64,000 nt of DNA from Diploptera punctata (GCA_030220185.1 JASPKZ010007535.1:1-64000); one strand, 5' to 3'; positions 20,931 to 32,910 are shown, counted from the stretch's first letter. Translations and numbers: made by a program. The notes: generated from the sequence alone by a model not told the origin.

Positions 20931-21194
20931 CATTACAATTACATATTTATTAAAAATAATTAAATAGTACATAATGTAAATTTTCGTTGCAACAATTCAA
21001 AACGTTTTAAGAATTAATTTCCAAATACTCAACTCATCCTCAAATTTTCACTTTTCCAGACGCGGAATATTACTGTTATTCATAATATATCTTCAGATAA
21101 TCCTAACACCTTAAATCAATTATTTGATTTCTTATAAGTTTTATAAATAATTGCATTAATAATATTCTCTCATCGTTATTACAAACTTGTGTTT

Positions 21195-22205
21195 GTTAAA
21201 ATTATATTTCATACGAACATGTCTAATTGACACAAAGAGTAGGATGCGTGTAGGCAAAAAGTTTTCGGATACTTTTCAAATTCACACTGCGTTAAACCAA
21301 GGAGATGCGCTATCTCCTCTACTATTCAATTTTGTATTAGAGAATGTCATCAAATCTTTAGAAGATGATGAAAGCCTACAACTCAATGGTATTAATAGAC
21401 TTTAGTTTATGCTGATGATGTAGTACTACTGAGCGATAACGAGGAGATACTAAAGGACAACGCACACACTAGTGAATATCACTAAGAAATTGGGACTGGA
21501 AGTAAACATCAATAAAACTAAATATATGTTCACGCATATAAATACATTATATAATGGAAATGGGCAGCTAATGGCAAATAAAGGAAATTTTGAAGAAGTG
21601 GCTGATTTCAAGTATCTAGGAGCAATAATTACAAATAGGAATGAGATGCACAAAGAAATTAAAAATAGGCTCAATTCTGGAAATGCGTGCTATTATGCAT
21701 TTCAAAAAACGATAAACTGAAAATATATAAAACAGTTATTCTAACAGTTATACTATATGGGTGCGAAACATGGACTCTTACTTTAAGGGAGGAAAGGAGA
21801 TTACGAATATTTGAGAAGAAGTTCTTAGGAAAATGTTTGCCAAAAAGAGATTAACGGACAGGTGAAAGATGAAAACTACATAAAAGTGAGCTATACATGT
21901 TTAGGAAGCCAGATATAATAAGAACAGTTAAGTCTCGTAGACTGCGATGGGCAGGACATGTGGCACGTATGGGGGATGAAAGGGTTTCATGGAAGTTTCT
22001 GGTAGGAAAACCAGAGGGAAAACGCCCAGTTGGAAGACCAAGAATGAGGTGCGAGAATAACATTATCCATGATTTGAGGGAAGTAGATTATACAGGGGAT
22101 GATTGGAAAACTTTAGCTCAGGGTAGGGATATGTGGACAGCTTATGTCCGCGCGGCCATGAACCAACGGGTTCGATAGGGCCAGTGAGTGAGTTAGTTGG
22201 TTAGG
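21195..22205 (+). pseudogene. LINE-A, second half (RT end and C-terminal region)
   Basis: Plus-strand copy from the RT finger/palm region to the 3' end. It shows SRMRVGKKFSDTF, ALNQGDALSPLLFNFVLE (RT motif 4), a Y-A-D-D block at about 21408-21420 (catalytic aspartates, after a stop), LGLEVNINKTKYM, then the SGNACYY and RLRWAGHVARMG regions and KRPVGRPRMRCE, with a stop at 22178. At least three frame changes break it. The tail is GTGAGTGAGTTAGTT-type. 20931-21194 before it is AT-rich with nothing recognised. Confidence 0.9.
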
Positions 22206-22559
22206 TACCACTGAGCAGCAAAAAAAAAATATTTTGTCTCAGAAAGAAAATAATATGTGATTCTGATTGTATTTTTTCTTCTGAATTTAAATATGATATC
22301 GGTGGTTAAATAAATTAAAAAGTGTATTAATCAAGTTATTCTAAAAGTTAGAGGTTTCATTTACATTGAAAGTTTTATTGTGCAATTCAATATAACTTGA
22401 TTTAATTTCTATTAATTTTATAAGAACTTATTTAAAAATAATATTTTAAATATAGTTACCTTTGCTTTTTCTCCATCACGCAAGGTTTCCGACAGACAAG
22501 CATTTATAATTTCAAACACTTTAATATTATTTACATTCGTAACTACACAATATTCGAAC
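22206..22559. other. AT-rich spacer
   Basis: No gene or repeat copy recognised. Confidence 0.5.
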
Positions 22560-24080
22560 ATTCGGACTCACTTAGAAAGTAAGAAATTACTATTTTCTGC
22601 TGCATTTCGCCTGTGGAGCATCCCTCTTGATGGTCCAACAATAATCGGCCAGCATATTAGGATTCCATTTGCCTTGATATCTCTATTCCATAGCTGTAAT
22701 ATCCTCGTGAAAGTGCTCCCCGTGCTCATCGCTCACTGCGCCAAGATTTTCCGGGAAGAAATCTAGGTGCGAGTGCAGGAAGTGTATTTTTAAGGACATA
22801 TTACAGCCCAAATTTGTATAAGATATTATAAGATCACTAAGAATATCACGGTAATTTTCCGCCTTTCGATTTCCCAAAAATCTGTAACTTTTTTGAATGC
22901 TTGCCAAGCTGTTTTCTCCAGTGGATTCAATAGTTCCTCAAACTTCTCATCATGCATTACTAATCGTATTTGTGGACCCACAAATATCCCTTATTTAATT
23001 TTTGCTTCACTAATTTTAGGAAACTTCTGTTTTAAGTACATGAAACCAGGAATATTGCCTATGGCTTTCAAGAAATTCTTCATTAATCCTAGTTTGATAT
23101 GTAACGGAAATAGATACAAATTTTTAGGATTACACAATGCGTCATGTTTCACATTTTTCTGTCCAGGAATGAATGATTCACGTTTAGGCCATTCTTTTCT
23201 TATGTAATGTTTTTTTGTCCCTAATATCCCAAAGACACAAAAAACAACAGTGCTTTGTGTATCCAAGCTGCAGACCAAGAATAAGTGCAATTATCTTCAA
23301 ATCACCACAAATATTCCATTCATAAACTGCATATTGAAGCTTTGCCAATATAAAATGAAAATTTTCATATGTTTCTTTCATACTAGGAGAGTGACCCACA
23401 GATATTGATGGGAAATTATTTCCATTATGCAGAAGCACTGCTTTTAAACTAGCTTTGGAGGAATCAATGAACAAGCGCCATTCTGTTGGGTTATGTTCAA
23501 TACCAAATGTCTCCATAAGAGAAGAAATGTTATTACAAAACACTAAGCCATTTTCTTCAGAAAAATAGTCTTTCAATTGAGTAATACGACTATCTTTGTA
23601 TTATTTTGAAGAAGATTCCATCCTTTTAGCCGGGGACCAAGCATCTCAGACTGGTTTTTGGATAACTTTAAATCTCGCATTAGATCATTAAGATCTTCTT
23701 GAGTCAATAAATGAGGCTCAGATGAACAGCTTTGTTCAAAAGTTGTATCACCGAAATCTGTTTCTTCTTCTTCTTCGTTACTTCCACCAGAATCTCTTCA
23801 TCTAATGTCACATGTTCTGGAAGCTTTGGTATGGGCAATTCTTCGCAGTGTGCAGATTGTAAGTCAGGGTACACCACGGTTTTGATTTTGACGTAATCCC
23901 TTTAATGTTTGTTAAGCAAAAATAAGTCAGGGGAGTGATTTTGGGTTCCCTCCAAATCATAGGGGTAGCAAATGGCATGTGGCGTGTGCCATTCTTCCAT
24001 GCAGTGAGAAGCCTACAACACGATAAACAACAGATATGTGGAGCCCAGGCCCTTGTTTGGTCCCGTACTTAACACCCAAA
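22560..24080 (-). pseudogene. Broken gene of a multicopy insect CCFLC-type protein
   Basis: Read from 24080 down to 22560 in several frames. Blocks in order: FILGVKYGTKQGPG; TVVYPDLQSAHCEELP; LTQEDLNDLMRDL then LGPRLKGWNLLQ; EWRLFIDSSKASLKAVLLHN; NICGDLKIIALILGLQLGYT then CCFLCLWDIRD; PLHIKLGLMKNFLKAIG; NMSLKIHFLHSHLDFFPENL; SDEHGEHFHEDI; RYQGKW and MLADYCWTIKRD. I recall this block order from uncharacterised proteins found in many copies in insect genomes (aphids, for example). Its role is unknown, and the copy number suggests a mobile-element origin; both are inference. Several frameshifts and a stop after the ITAME block show this copy is dead. No inverted repeats or target duplication were found. 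Confidence 0.7.
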
Positions 24081-24230
24081 ATAAAGTTCATAACACTTTT
24101 TTACTAATGGAGTAAGGTTTCGCCTTTGGGACTTGAGCGTCACTTCACCACATATACTATAACGAAGTTGTTAGGATTATTTAAACAAACTCTAGGCATT
24201 TTGTAACTAACAACAAATTAAAAGAAATAC
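24081..24230. other. Short unassigned spacer
   Basis: No feature recognised. Confidence 0.45.
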
Positions 24231-25667
24231 TTACTCACTGGCACTATCGAACCCGTAGGTTCATGGCCGCGCGGACATAAGCTCTCCATACATCCCTATC
24301 CTGAGTTAATGCTTTCCAATCATTCCCTGTATAAACTACTTCCCTCAAATCATAGTTAATGTTGTTCTCCCACCTTATTCTTGGTCTACCAACTGGGCGT
24401 TTTCCTTCTGGCTTTCCTACAAGAAGTTTCCATGCACGTCTTTCATTCCCCATACGCGCAACATGTCCTGCCCATCGCAGTCTACGAGACTTAACTGTTC
24501 TTATTATATCTGGCTTCCTATAAAGACCATGTAGTTCATTGTTATGTACTCTTCTCCATTCACCTGTCTGTTCATCTCTCTTTGGTCCAAAAATTTTCCT
24601 AAGAACTTTATTCTCAAATACTCGTAATCTCCTTTCCTCCCTTAAAGTAAGAGTCCATGTATCGCACCCATATAATATAACTGGTATAATAATAGTTTTA
24701 TATATTTTCAGTTTAACGTTTTTTGAAAGGAGTTGGGACATCAAAAGTCTCTGCAATGCATAATAGCATGTATTTTCAGAATTGAGCCAATGTTTAATTT
24801 CTTTGTGCATCTCATTCCTATTTGTGATTATTGTTCCTAGGTATTTCAATTCAGCCACTTCCTCAAAATTTCCCTCATTTGTCATTGGCTGTCCATTTCC
24901 ATTATATACTGAATTTCTACGTGTGACCATATATTTAGTTTTACTGATATTTACTTCCAGTCCTAATTTCTTAGTGTTAACTCAATAGTGTGTGCGTGTT
25001 GGCCTTTAGTATCTCCTCCCTATCGGCCAATAATACTACATCATCAGCATAAACTAACAGCTTATTAACGCCATTCAGTTGTAAGCCTTCCTCATTCTCT
25101 AAAGATTTAATGGCATGCTCTAGTACAAAATTAAATAGTAGAGGAGATAGTGCATCTCCTTGCTTCAACCCATTCTGGATTTCAAAAGTGTCTGAAAACT
25201 GTTTGCCTACACGCACCCTACTCTTTGAGCCATTTAGACACATTCGTATAAGTCTAACTAACTTTTTAGGAATTCCGAACTCCAGCAGGATACTATATAA
25301 CTTCTCCCTCTTAATTGAATCATATATGCTTTTTTGAAGTCTACATATAGTTGATGTACAGTACCATTATATTCCCATTTCTTTTCTAAAATCTGTCTTA
25401 TACTAAAAATCTGATCTGTTGTAGACCTGTTTCTTCTAAATGCACATTGATTATCTCCTAGAATGTCATCAATATAGGGAGTAAGTCTGCTTACTAATAT
25501 ATTTGTTAGAATTTTGTACGAAGTTGAAAGTAATGAGATGCCCCTGTAGTTGTTGCAATCAGTTTTATCTCCTTTCTTATAAATTGGTACGATAATTGAT
25601 TCCTTTCATTCATCTGGAAGAGCTTCTTTTTCCCAAATCATACTAAGCAACCAGCGTATCTTTTAAT
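24231..25667 (-). pseudogene. LINE-A, longest copy: reverse transcriptase to 3' end
   Basis: The most complete LINE-A here. From 25667 down: IVPIYKKGDKTDCNNYRGIS (RT motif 1 region), CAFRRNRSTTDQIF, VDFKKAYDS (first catalytic Asp), FGIPKKLVRLIRMCLN, LKQGDALSPLLFNFVLE, LLVYADDVVLLAD (catalytic Asp pair), LGLEVNISKTKYM, then an intact 228-codon C-terminal frame (24244-24930) with LYGCDTWTL, FGPKRDEQTGEW, RLRWAGHVARMG and GRPRIRWE. The endonuclease domain is missing (5' truncation at the junction with SINE-3). A few frame changes, for example near 24975 and 25325, separate the frames. The RTE-like assignment rests on motif content and the short 3' UTR with TTAC-type tail. Confidence 0.9.
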
Positions 25668-26014
25668 ATATTTGTTGAGGGTCTTTCCACTTTTCAGCGG
25701 ATGCCCTTTTACCAGCCGGCTGCTGGCCCTTCACATCCACATGTGTCAATCACAGAGGTAGATGTTCAACAGCCAGTGTAGGGGTGACATGTGGTTAGCA
25801 TGTCGAGTCCCCCAGCCGTTATAGCTGGTTCCTCAACCTGGAGCCGCTACTTATTGTAGCTACCCAATTGCCTCACGATGCTGGGTGGGCACCGGTCCCA
25901 TACTGGCCGAAATACCATGAGAAAATTTCTTCCCCCATGGAGACTCGAACCAGCGCAAGTCCCGTAGCTCTGAGCCAAGGCTTCCTACCTTAACCGCTCG
26001 GCTACGGCGCGGGA
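25668..26014 (-). mobile_element. SINE-3, full-length copy
   Basis: On the minus strand the head GTCCCGCGCCGTAGCCGAGC, then GGTTAAGGTAGGAAGCC and GGTTCGAGTCTCC, resembles a tRNA with a long variable arm (Ser/Leu type; GCCGAGCGGTTAAGG is typical of tRNA-Ser). The body ends with AACCGCTGAAAAGTGG-like sequence and a CAA-type tail. Bases 25673-25711 match the LINE-B 3' end. Other copies: 63274-63618, a 3' part at 46594-46748, and a divergent one at 63685-63995. Confidence 0.88.
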
Positions 26015-26948
26015 CAATTTGTAAATATCTAATATACAATAATCCAGACACAACGCACTCACAATTACGTGTTTACTGGTTCATTGTATCTCACAATTAA
26101 CATCGTTCTAATGAATGCATGCTATCCTAGAGCATGTTTGTGCATGTCTGTACATGTCTGAACCTGCACGCCAGTAGCAATGGTACCATTTGAGTTAGCT
26201 CAATTGGTTTTATTTTGCAATGGACAAATGGACGAAAAAACGTTTATTAAAAAAATAATTATTTAAATCCATTAATTGAAATTGAAATAAAAAAAACTGT
26301 GGGTGATGGAGAAATTCAGAATACACGATAAAAAACTGCATTAAGTACAATTATTGTTACTCATAAGACAAAAATTATGTTGACCAGTGTAGTTAGTTAA
26401 AATATATTTTTGTGATGTCATATTTGTAGAAGCAAACATTTTTATTTAATTTTTAAATTCAAATTTGAGTTTAAGGGTTAATTTAGTTATGTGATGTTGA
26501 AGAGTGTATAAAATAATTAAATAAAAATGGCTAATCACAGCTTCAAGAAGAAATTTACATAAAAATAAAAAATTAGCCAAATCTGTTAATTAAAACGGGG
26601 TACAAAGTATAGGTCATCATGAAACTATTAGTTAGAATTTCATTTATTGACGCTATTTTAACAGCTAAGACTATTAGCGTGGCAAATCTGGTCGTAATAT
26701 AGCCGAACACTTTTGTCCAGATATCTTTTTTTTTTCTTTTTTTTTTCCCCCAAGCTAGAGATTCTTTATGTGTTGAACATTTACGACTAGGAATCCACGG
26801 CTTTCGTTCCTCTCTGTATGTACCCATCTCATGAATCTTACGTCCTGAAAAATTCATCCACCATGGCAAACTTGAATCCACGAATCTTGAAACCTAATAC
26901 AATGAAATTTTAACATTAAGTTCATAAAATATTATTAATCAAAATTAA
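26015..26948. other. AT-rich stretch, nothing recognised
   Basis: Short open frames (for example 26573-26881, minus) have no motif. A T-rich run lies at 26727-26748. Confidence 0.5.
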
Positions 26949-27054
26949 AGGTCATACCACGTTGAAAGGATCGATTCTCGTCTCATCATCTTAGTTAATT
27001 AACATGGGTGGGATTAATACTTGGATGACCGCTTATGAGTACCAAGTACTGTTG
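26949..27054 (+). pseudogene. 5S rRNA-like pseudogene
   Basis: CATACCACGTTGAA near the start, GATCGATTCTCGTC in the middle, then AATTAACATGGGTGGGATTA, ATACTTGGATGACCGC and GTACCAAGTACTGTTG follow the order and spacing of animal 5S rRNA (CATACCACG.TGAA, CGGTTCTCGTC, AATTAAGCA..., GTTAGTACTTGGATGGG.GACCGC, TACCGGGTGCTGT). The ~106 bp is close to the usual ~120. Several changes in the internal promoter region and the missing first bases argue against function. It may be the head of a 5S-derived SINE. Confidence 0.75.
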
Positions 27055-27867
27055 TAAAATAAGTCGTGCGTCGTAGCCAATCAGTATACCAAATCTACCA
27101 GTATAAGACATTTTCTCATGGAATTCCGACCAGTATTGGTTCGGCGATCACACAGAATCATGAAGAATTTGAGTAGCCATAATAAATAACAATTTCAAGT
27201 AGGAAAAACAAATTATAACAGCTGGGGGATCCAACATGATCACATATTTAAGCGATAATCTACCTGGATGAACATTCACCTCTGTATTAACACATGTGGA
27301 TGTGAGGCCAGTGAGCCAGGGACTTTCTAGCACTATTGCGTCACGGAGTCATTAATAAAACGTCTTATATATTTTTTCAATACAACCAAATTAAAATTTG
27401 AAATTATTAGAACTATATGAAGATAAAATATGAACAAAAGAAATGTAGTCACATCCAAAATATGAGGTAATAAAAATATTAATAATTGCATAAACTCACA
27501 ATATTAGTGCGTAGCTAAGGATTGAAATATTACTTGTACAATGGAATAAATGAAAACTGATTCAATTACTAGCTGCAATTAACAAAATGAAATGTAAATA
27601 CTGATGATATTAACTTATTATTTATGACAGTCAATTTATATTAAATATCCTTGTTTGTTTACTTATAAAATTACTAATTAATTTTGTCATTGTCCATTTG
27701 CCGTATGTTAGTGAAAGATGCGTCCTTTTTGTTAATATTTAGAGGTCTACTGTTTATTATTAATTCATTTACTCCTTTGTGGTTTGCCCAATGACACAAT
27801 ACAAACAATTTTAAGAAAATAAGAAAGTAAAAATTTTAAAATAAAATTGTAATACATACCTATACCA
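27055..27867. other. AT-rich stretch, nothing recognised
   Basis: No repeat copy or coding signal recognised. Confidence 0.5.
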
Positions 27868-28166
27868 TAAAAAATCGCCGTAGCTTAGTGGTTAAGGTAC
27901 TACGGTACAAGCCGGAAGGTCGAGGGTTCGAGTCCCGATGGGGTCAAAAATTGTAAACTGATCCAAACCTTCTGGAGGCACTATGGTTCTGGGGTCGACT
28001 CAGCCTCTAACGGAAATGAGTACCAGACTTTTGTTCTGGGAGTAAAGGCTGCCGTCATGCAGGGCTGAAAACCCGGCTGACTTCAAGTGCCGATTAACTT
28101 AACTTCCTACTACCCCAAGGGCCTCCTGAGGCCTGTAGTGGGGACACTTTACTTTTACTAAAAAAT
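27868..28166 (+). mobile_element. SINE-4 with 8-bp target duplication
   Basis: TAAAAAAT flanks it at 27868-27875 and 28159-28166. Same head (GCCGTAGCTTAGTGGTTAAGG, B box GGTTCGAGTCC) and body as the copy at 10309-10606, with a few small differences. Confidence 0.88.
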
Positions 28167-29269
28167 TAGCCTATTAGACTAAATGTTAAAAATTGTGTTG
28201 TCTAAACAGATAATTCCGTAAAATGGCGACTGGTTATATTTTATTATAATACTGATTTTTTTTTCACTGATCTTTCTATTTTATATGTTCCTCGCCATTT
28301 AACAAAAAAAAGTTATGGTAATTCAGTTATTGTAATGCTCATTTTTAATATTGCAAAATAGTGAAATGAGACCCACTTTGAGAAATAAAACAATTAATAT
28401 GTTAAGTTTCGGGAGATAACTAGGAATATCCATTTTGTCCATTTCGAGAAAAGTCAAATTAAATATTTTACAAGCACAATAGACCGAGAAACAACTGTAT
28501 CGCACAAACCAATTTCAAATGAAGGGCACAGGGAAAGAAACATGTAAGTCACTTTTTCCTTGAAACCTATAAAACGTTTCACACTTCTAAATGATAGTGC
28601 TTTCCATGGAGAATCTAATGACACCTCAAATTTCATTTCGACAAAAAAGTGACTTACCTGGTTCCTTCCATTCAAATTAAAAGATTATAATACTATTCCA
28701 CTATCACAGTTTAACAACTTACTTTATAGGTACTTTCACAGAGTACCAGAGTGGACAAGTTTCGCGTACATGCCACAAGCGGCGCTAGTGTGGAACAACT
28801 AACATCTACATTTTTTCGATTTTTTCTGGTACTAATATGAAATTCAGCACCGTCTGGTGGTAAAATTATGAATTATAATTATATAACGCCATCTGGTGAA
28901 TAATCATGGAATTGAACTTTTATAGGAATAAAAAACATTAATTATCTTAAATTATGGAAAGATCTAAAGATTTTCTTTGATTTTAACAGAAGGGAAGAAT
29001 CGAAATAAATAAAACATGTTAATTTATTTTTGTTTATTAAAATTTAAAAAGTTGATTGAGCTCTTTTAATAAATATTTACAATTGACCTACCCCCTTATT
29101 CTCACATATATATTTTATACAATATTTATTAAAGAACCTTAGCCATATCGTACATCTGAAATCCATTATAAAGTCACATTTTTAAAATGTTTATTAGAAA
29201 TGGCTCTATACTAACATCACCCTTCCTAACCTATCAAATCTTAGAATTTTATCACTTCTACTAGGTTTA
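28167..29269. other. AT-rich stretch, nothing recognised
   Basis: Two overlapping minus frames (28323-28675) show no motif. 28830-28920 contains two similar CGCCATCTGGTG / CACCGTCTGGTGG motifs, too short to interpret. Confidence 0.45.
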
Positions 29270-29948
29270 TCATAAGTAATGCCACGAGTGATTTCCAAAT
29301 TATCGATAAATTCACGACTCACGAAGTGAGGAGTGAATTTATCTAGAGAATTTGGAAATCAAGAGTGGCATTTGTTAGGACTATTTAACGAATAAAATAA
29401 AGCTGTTTACTCACAAATCATTATTTAACTACAGTTATTTAAAAATATTTTTATATTTAAAGTAAACGGTGATGTTTGAAAACTAATGAGAAACGATAGG
29501 TAGCCTACGCTTCTACTGCTTCTTTTGTTTATCACTGCAACCAGATCATACTATTTATTGCCAAAGGAACGCAATATTGTAAGAATGCTCTCTAGTGGAG
29601 AAAAAATGAAACACATCAATCTGTATATTAATTCATTTTTGATGTCGTATACATTTAAGAAAGTGCAAACAGTGGTTTCTTTTTTTGGTGGTATAATCAA
29701 TTGCTACAAATGTTGACATGTAAGCACTATTATATACAATCTGGTAGCCGTATTTGTTATAGGCTCAGTCACTGCAAAATAACGGTCAGACCTGTTCAGA
29801 ATATTAAAAAGGAGGAGCTTTGCTTAATATATGATAATCCTAACGTTGATAATTATTTCGTGAAACACGTCTCTGATTGGTTGTAATACAGAAATCATTG
29901 AAACGTGATTGGTCATTGACTCCCATTTGGGGCATGAGTTAAATAGTC
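29270..29948 (+). mobile_element. HH-1 copy C, full length
   Basis: Best copy for the design of the family. The hairpin head has a left arm at 29278-29303 (AATGCCACGAGTGATTTCC...) and a right arm at 29349-29372 (AATTTGGAAATCAAGAGTGG...), with an inner hairpin TTCACGACTCAC / GTGAGGAGTGAA. Next comes GACTATTTAAC (29379-29389), and the far end carries its exact inverted partner GTTAAATAGTC (29938-29948). 679 bp, no coding capacity. No clear target duplication. Confidence 0.88.
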
Positions 29949-30305
29949 TTTGAAAATAGAATCACATTAAAAACGTAAACAAACTTACAAATTAGAGTAA
30001 AATAAAATGTAAGTAATGATTTTAACTTTCGATAGTATATAATTTTTACAATACCGTCTACATAGAACGAAAGGATACCAGTTAAAATTTAAATTTACAA
30101 AATGGCTAATTTCCCATAATCCCGAGTGAACACGCCGTGTGCTTTGCATTTGTTTTATTTAGTTACATATTCTGTTACTATGAAACAGCGCTATTGTAGT
30201 TTGCCCATTGTAGTTCATCGTAAACGACCGAAATTTTTTAGATGTCACTGTACTCAGTTTTCCCTCTATTTCAAGTTTCTCTATGAGTACTTTTACTAGC
30301 CAACG

Positions 30306-30510
30306 CCAGCCGGGCCTTACAGTGGCGCTACCTGTTGGGAGAGGGATTTTGATCACATAAGGATATGTTGGGACTCCCCGAATAAGGAATCAGCTTATGA
30401 TAGGGCGTCCTCCCAGACAACACAACATTTAGACTAAATACACCATTCACACACACATTCATACTAAACATGGCGAATATGATATTTCTGATTATGATGA
30501 CCATTTCTAA
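30306..30510 (-). mobile_element. SINE-7, 3' part
   Basis: Matches the tail half of 20565-20930 (AAAATCCCTCTCCCAACAGG, TTGTGTTGTCTGGGAGGACG, CATATTCGCCATG). The tRNA-like head is absent. 29949-30305 and 30511-30983 hold nothing recognised. Confidence 0.7.
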
Positions 30511-30983
30511 CAGTCCCACTACGTATAAAGAAAAATACGAGCTTTAGGAAATCGAGGTATTTAGTTGCTGGTAGGAGCAAGGGGTATCATAACACCCTTT
30601 TTCGTTAAAGCACGTAATAAATTATACAATAACATCATTCGGCTATTGTTAGAAACATTAAGCACTATCCACAGGTTACGGCTTCAATTTATGAACTATG
30701 TATTACATAATGCTATCGGTTACATGATTAACTATGTTTCTGGTACCAAGTTTTTTTTCTTGTATTGCGACATGTTTTGTTACTAAGTCCTATATTGGGT
30801 GGGTTATATTAGAATTTGGGAAGTTAATCGCATTAATTTTAACCCCTAGACCACGGAGATCATGAAACCCCATTAAGTTTTAATTTACTTTCAACTAGTG
30901 ACTTTTTCATATTCTCATTTCAAATTATGTATTAGTCCCTTACCTTGTCATAAACAGTAACCCTTTTAAAATGAAAACTTATT

Positions 30984-30991
30984 GTTATTAC

Positions 30992-31040
<49 letters not shown>
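30984..31040. repeat. (TTA)n microsatellite
   Basis: About 18 TTA units. Confidence 0.9.
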
Positions 31041-31043
<3 letters not shown>

Positions 31044-31159
31044 ACCCTTAAATTATGATAAAACTATTCAGTGTTTTATTGACTAACACTGTCTTGTTGA
31101 GATCCCCTGATTGCTCCTTCCTATAGGCCTACGACGATATTCCAGTTTTCCATCAGATT

Positions 31160-32350
31160 TTGGCTTTTAAAATCATCATCATCAACATTAAGGCTTAGCT
31201 CTCTGGCCCGTTCCGATTTCAAGAGATTTGGTCTCTCCATTTAGGAAATGGTCTTCCTTGACTTCTATATCCTGAAGGTCTGTAGTTTAAAATCATTTTA
31301 GGAGGTCTATCATCTGGTATTCTTAGTAGATGTTCGTACAAATTTTGTCTTTGTTTGTCAATTTTATCCGTCAATTTAAAAATATTAAATTAATCCCTTA
31401 CCTCTGAACTTCTTTTCTAGTCCACAATAGTGTAGTAGCCGTTGGCTTTAAAAATCTCATCTCCGTGGCCTCTATGTTTCTCCTATCTGAACGAGTCAAC
31501 GTCCAATTTTCACTGCCATTCAAAATAGTAGGAACGGCTATGACTTTATAAAATCTCAGGTTAGTATCTTGAGTTGTTTTGTTCTTGGGAGTTCTTCTTA
31601 TTTTCCCACACACTCTTTGAAATGTATGTATTTTTTTTATTTATATCTTCTTTTTTGCAGAATGATACATTAACACCCAGATAATTGTAGGGTTTCTCTT
31701 GTTCAATCCATCCACAGTAATTCTGCCCGAAGGCAGGTCCTTCACTGCAATCATAGCATTTTCATGCTGTGATTGCAGCTTTACTAGCGAATTGTAGGTG
31801 TGGTAGCTTCCCGTTGCTTTCCACACCGGTGAAGGATGATGATGATGATAATATTAAGGATGATGATGATGATGATAGCCATATGATTTCCGGGATCGTT
31901 TGGGCCTTAAAGTTTTCCTGACATTTGTCTTACAGGTGAGGAAAAACCCCGATAAAACCTCACCCAGAAAAACTGCCCCGACCGGGGATCGAACCCGAGC
32001 CCGCTGCGTGACAAGACAGCACGCTACCTCGAGACCACAGCGGTGGACTACTTGGTCAATCATATTTATGACAATATTGCAATTTTGCATTTTTACTCAA
32101 AATGCCACTGATTTTGTTTTTGTGCATGAAATGTTTAAATTATATTCCTTGCCTACTTTTTCTAATTGTTTTGCAGCTCTCTGGATATTATTTTCTGAAC
32201 TAAAATTAGCCTGGTCATCTGCGAATAAAATCGTGTTTAAAACTTTGTAAGTTATTTTAAAATTTTCAATTAAGACATCTTGCCATATTTTAATAGCATG
32301 GTCTACATATATACTAAACAAAGTCGGAGATGGTGGACATCCCTGTCATT
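31160..32350 (-). pseudogene. LINE-D copy, split by SINE-1
   Basis: Minus-strand pieces on both sides of SINE-1 belong to one element. Upstream half (32097-32321): YVDHAIKIWQDV, TILFADDQANFSSE (RT catalytic motif with the Asp pair), EYNLNISCTKTKSVAF. After the SINE: LGVNVSF, then CGKIRRTPKNKTTQDTNLRF, YKVIAVPTILNGSENWTLTR, IEATEMRFL, and near the 3' end YRSQGRPFPKWRDQ. The 3' tail is GATGATGATG-type. Several frame changes; dead. Confidence 0.8.
31699..32060 (-). mobile_element. SINE-1 inserted in LINE-D
   Basis: Near-duplicated flanks TTGTTCAAT (31699-31707) and TTGGTCAAT (32052-32060) bound a full-length SINE-1. The tRNA-Asp-like head lies at 31970-32048 on the minus strand (CACGCAGCGGGC-like anticodon side, B box GGTTCGATCCC). 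The LINE-D reading resumes on each side, which confirms the insertion. Confidence 0.88.
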
Positions 32351-32580
32351 TAAAATAACTAATTTTTCTTTTCAATATATTTCTTGTTTTCTCCTAACAA
32401 CTTTGATGCAAGTGATAGTGCTTTCGAAGTCTCAATATATGATAGGTTGATACGGCGTGTTTGATTTTACATACCGTTGATGTGTGTTTTATTAGAAAGA
32501 ATGTTTTAGTAAGATGTGAATAACTTTTTTAATAAAGCCGTACAGATATTAAGGAGAGCCGGTTTGTATAGAGGGGTGAG

Positions 32581-32587
<7 letters not shown>

Positions 32588-32618
<31 letters not shown>

Positions 32619-32910
32619 CACCGCTGTGGTCTCGAGGTAGCGTGCTGCCTTGTCACGCAGCGGGCCCGGGTTCGATCCCCGGTCGGGGCAGTTTTTCTGG
32701 GTGAGGTTTTTATCGGGGTTTTTCCTCACCTGTAAGACAAATGTCAGGAAAACTTTAAGGCCCAAACGGTCCCCGAAATCATATGGCCGTCATCTTCATC
32801 ATCAACCTTATCATTATTATCATCATCATCATCATCCTTCACCGGTGTGGAAAGCAACGGGAAGCTACCACACCTATACAATTCCCTAGTAAAGCTGCAA
32901 GCATTAGCAT
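32588..32910 (+). mobile_element. (TA)n followed by SINE-1, 3'-truncated
   Basis: About 28 bp of TA repeats lead straight into the SINE-1 head at 32616 (GTCCACCGCTGTGGTCTCGA; B box GGTTCGATCCC at about 32670). The copy has the LINE-C-derived block (GGTGTGGAAAGCAACGGGAA) but ends after GCATTAGCAT in ATATATAT, without the final ~40 bases of the family. Confidence 0.88.
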
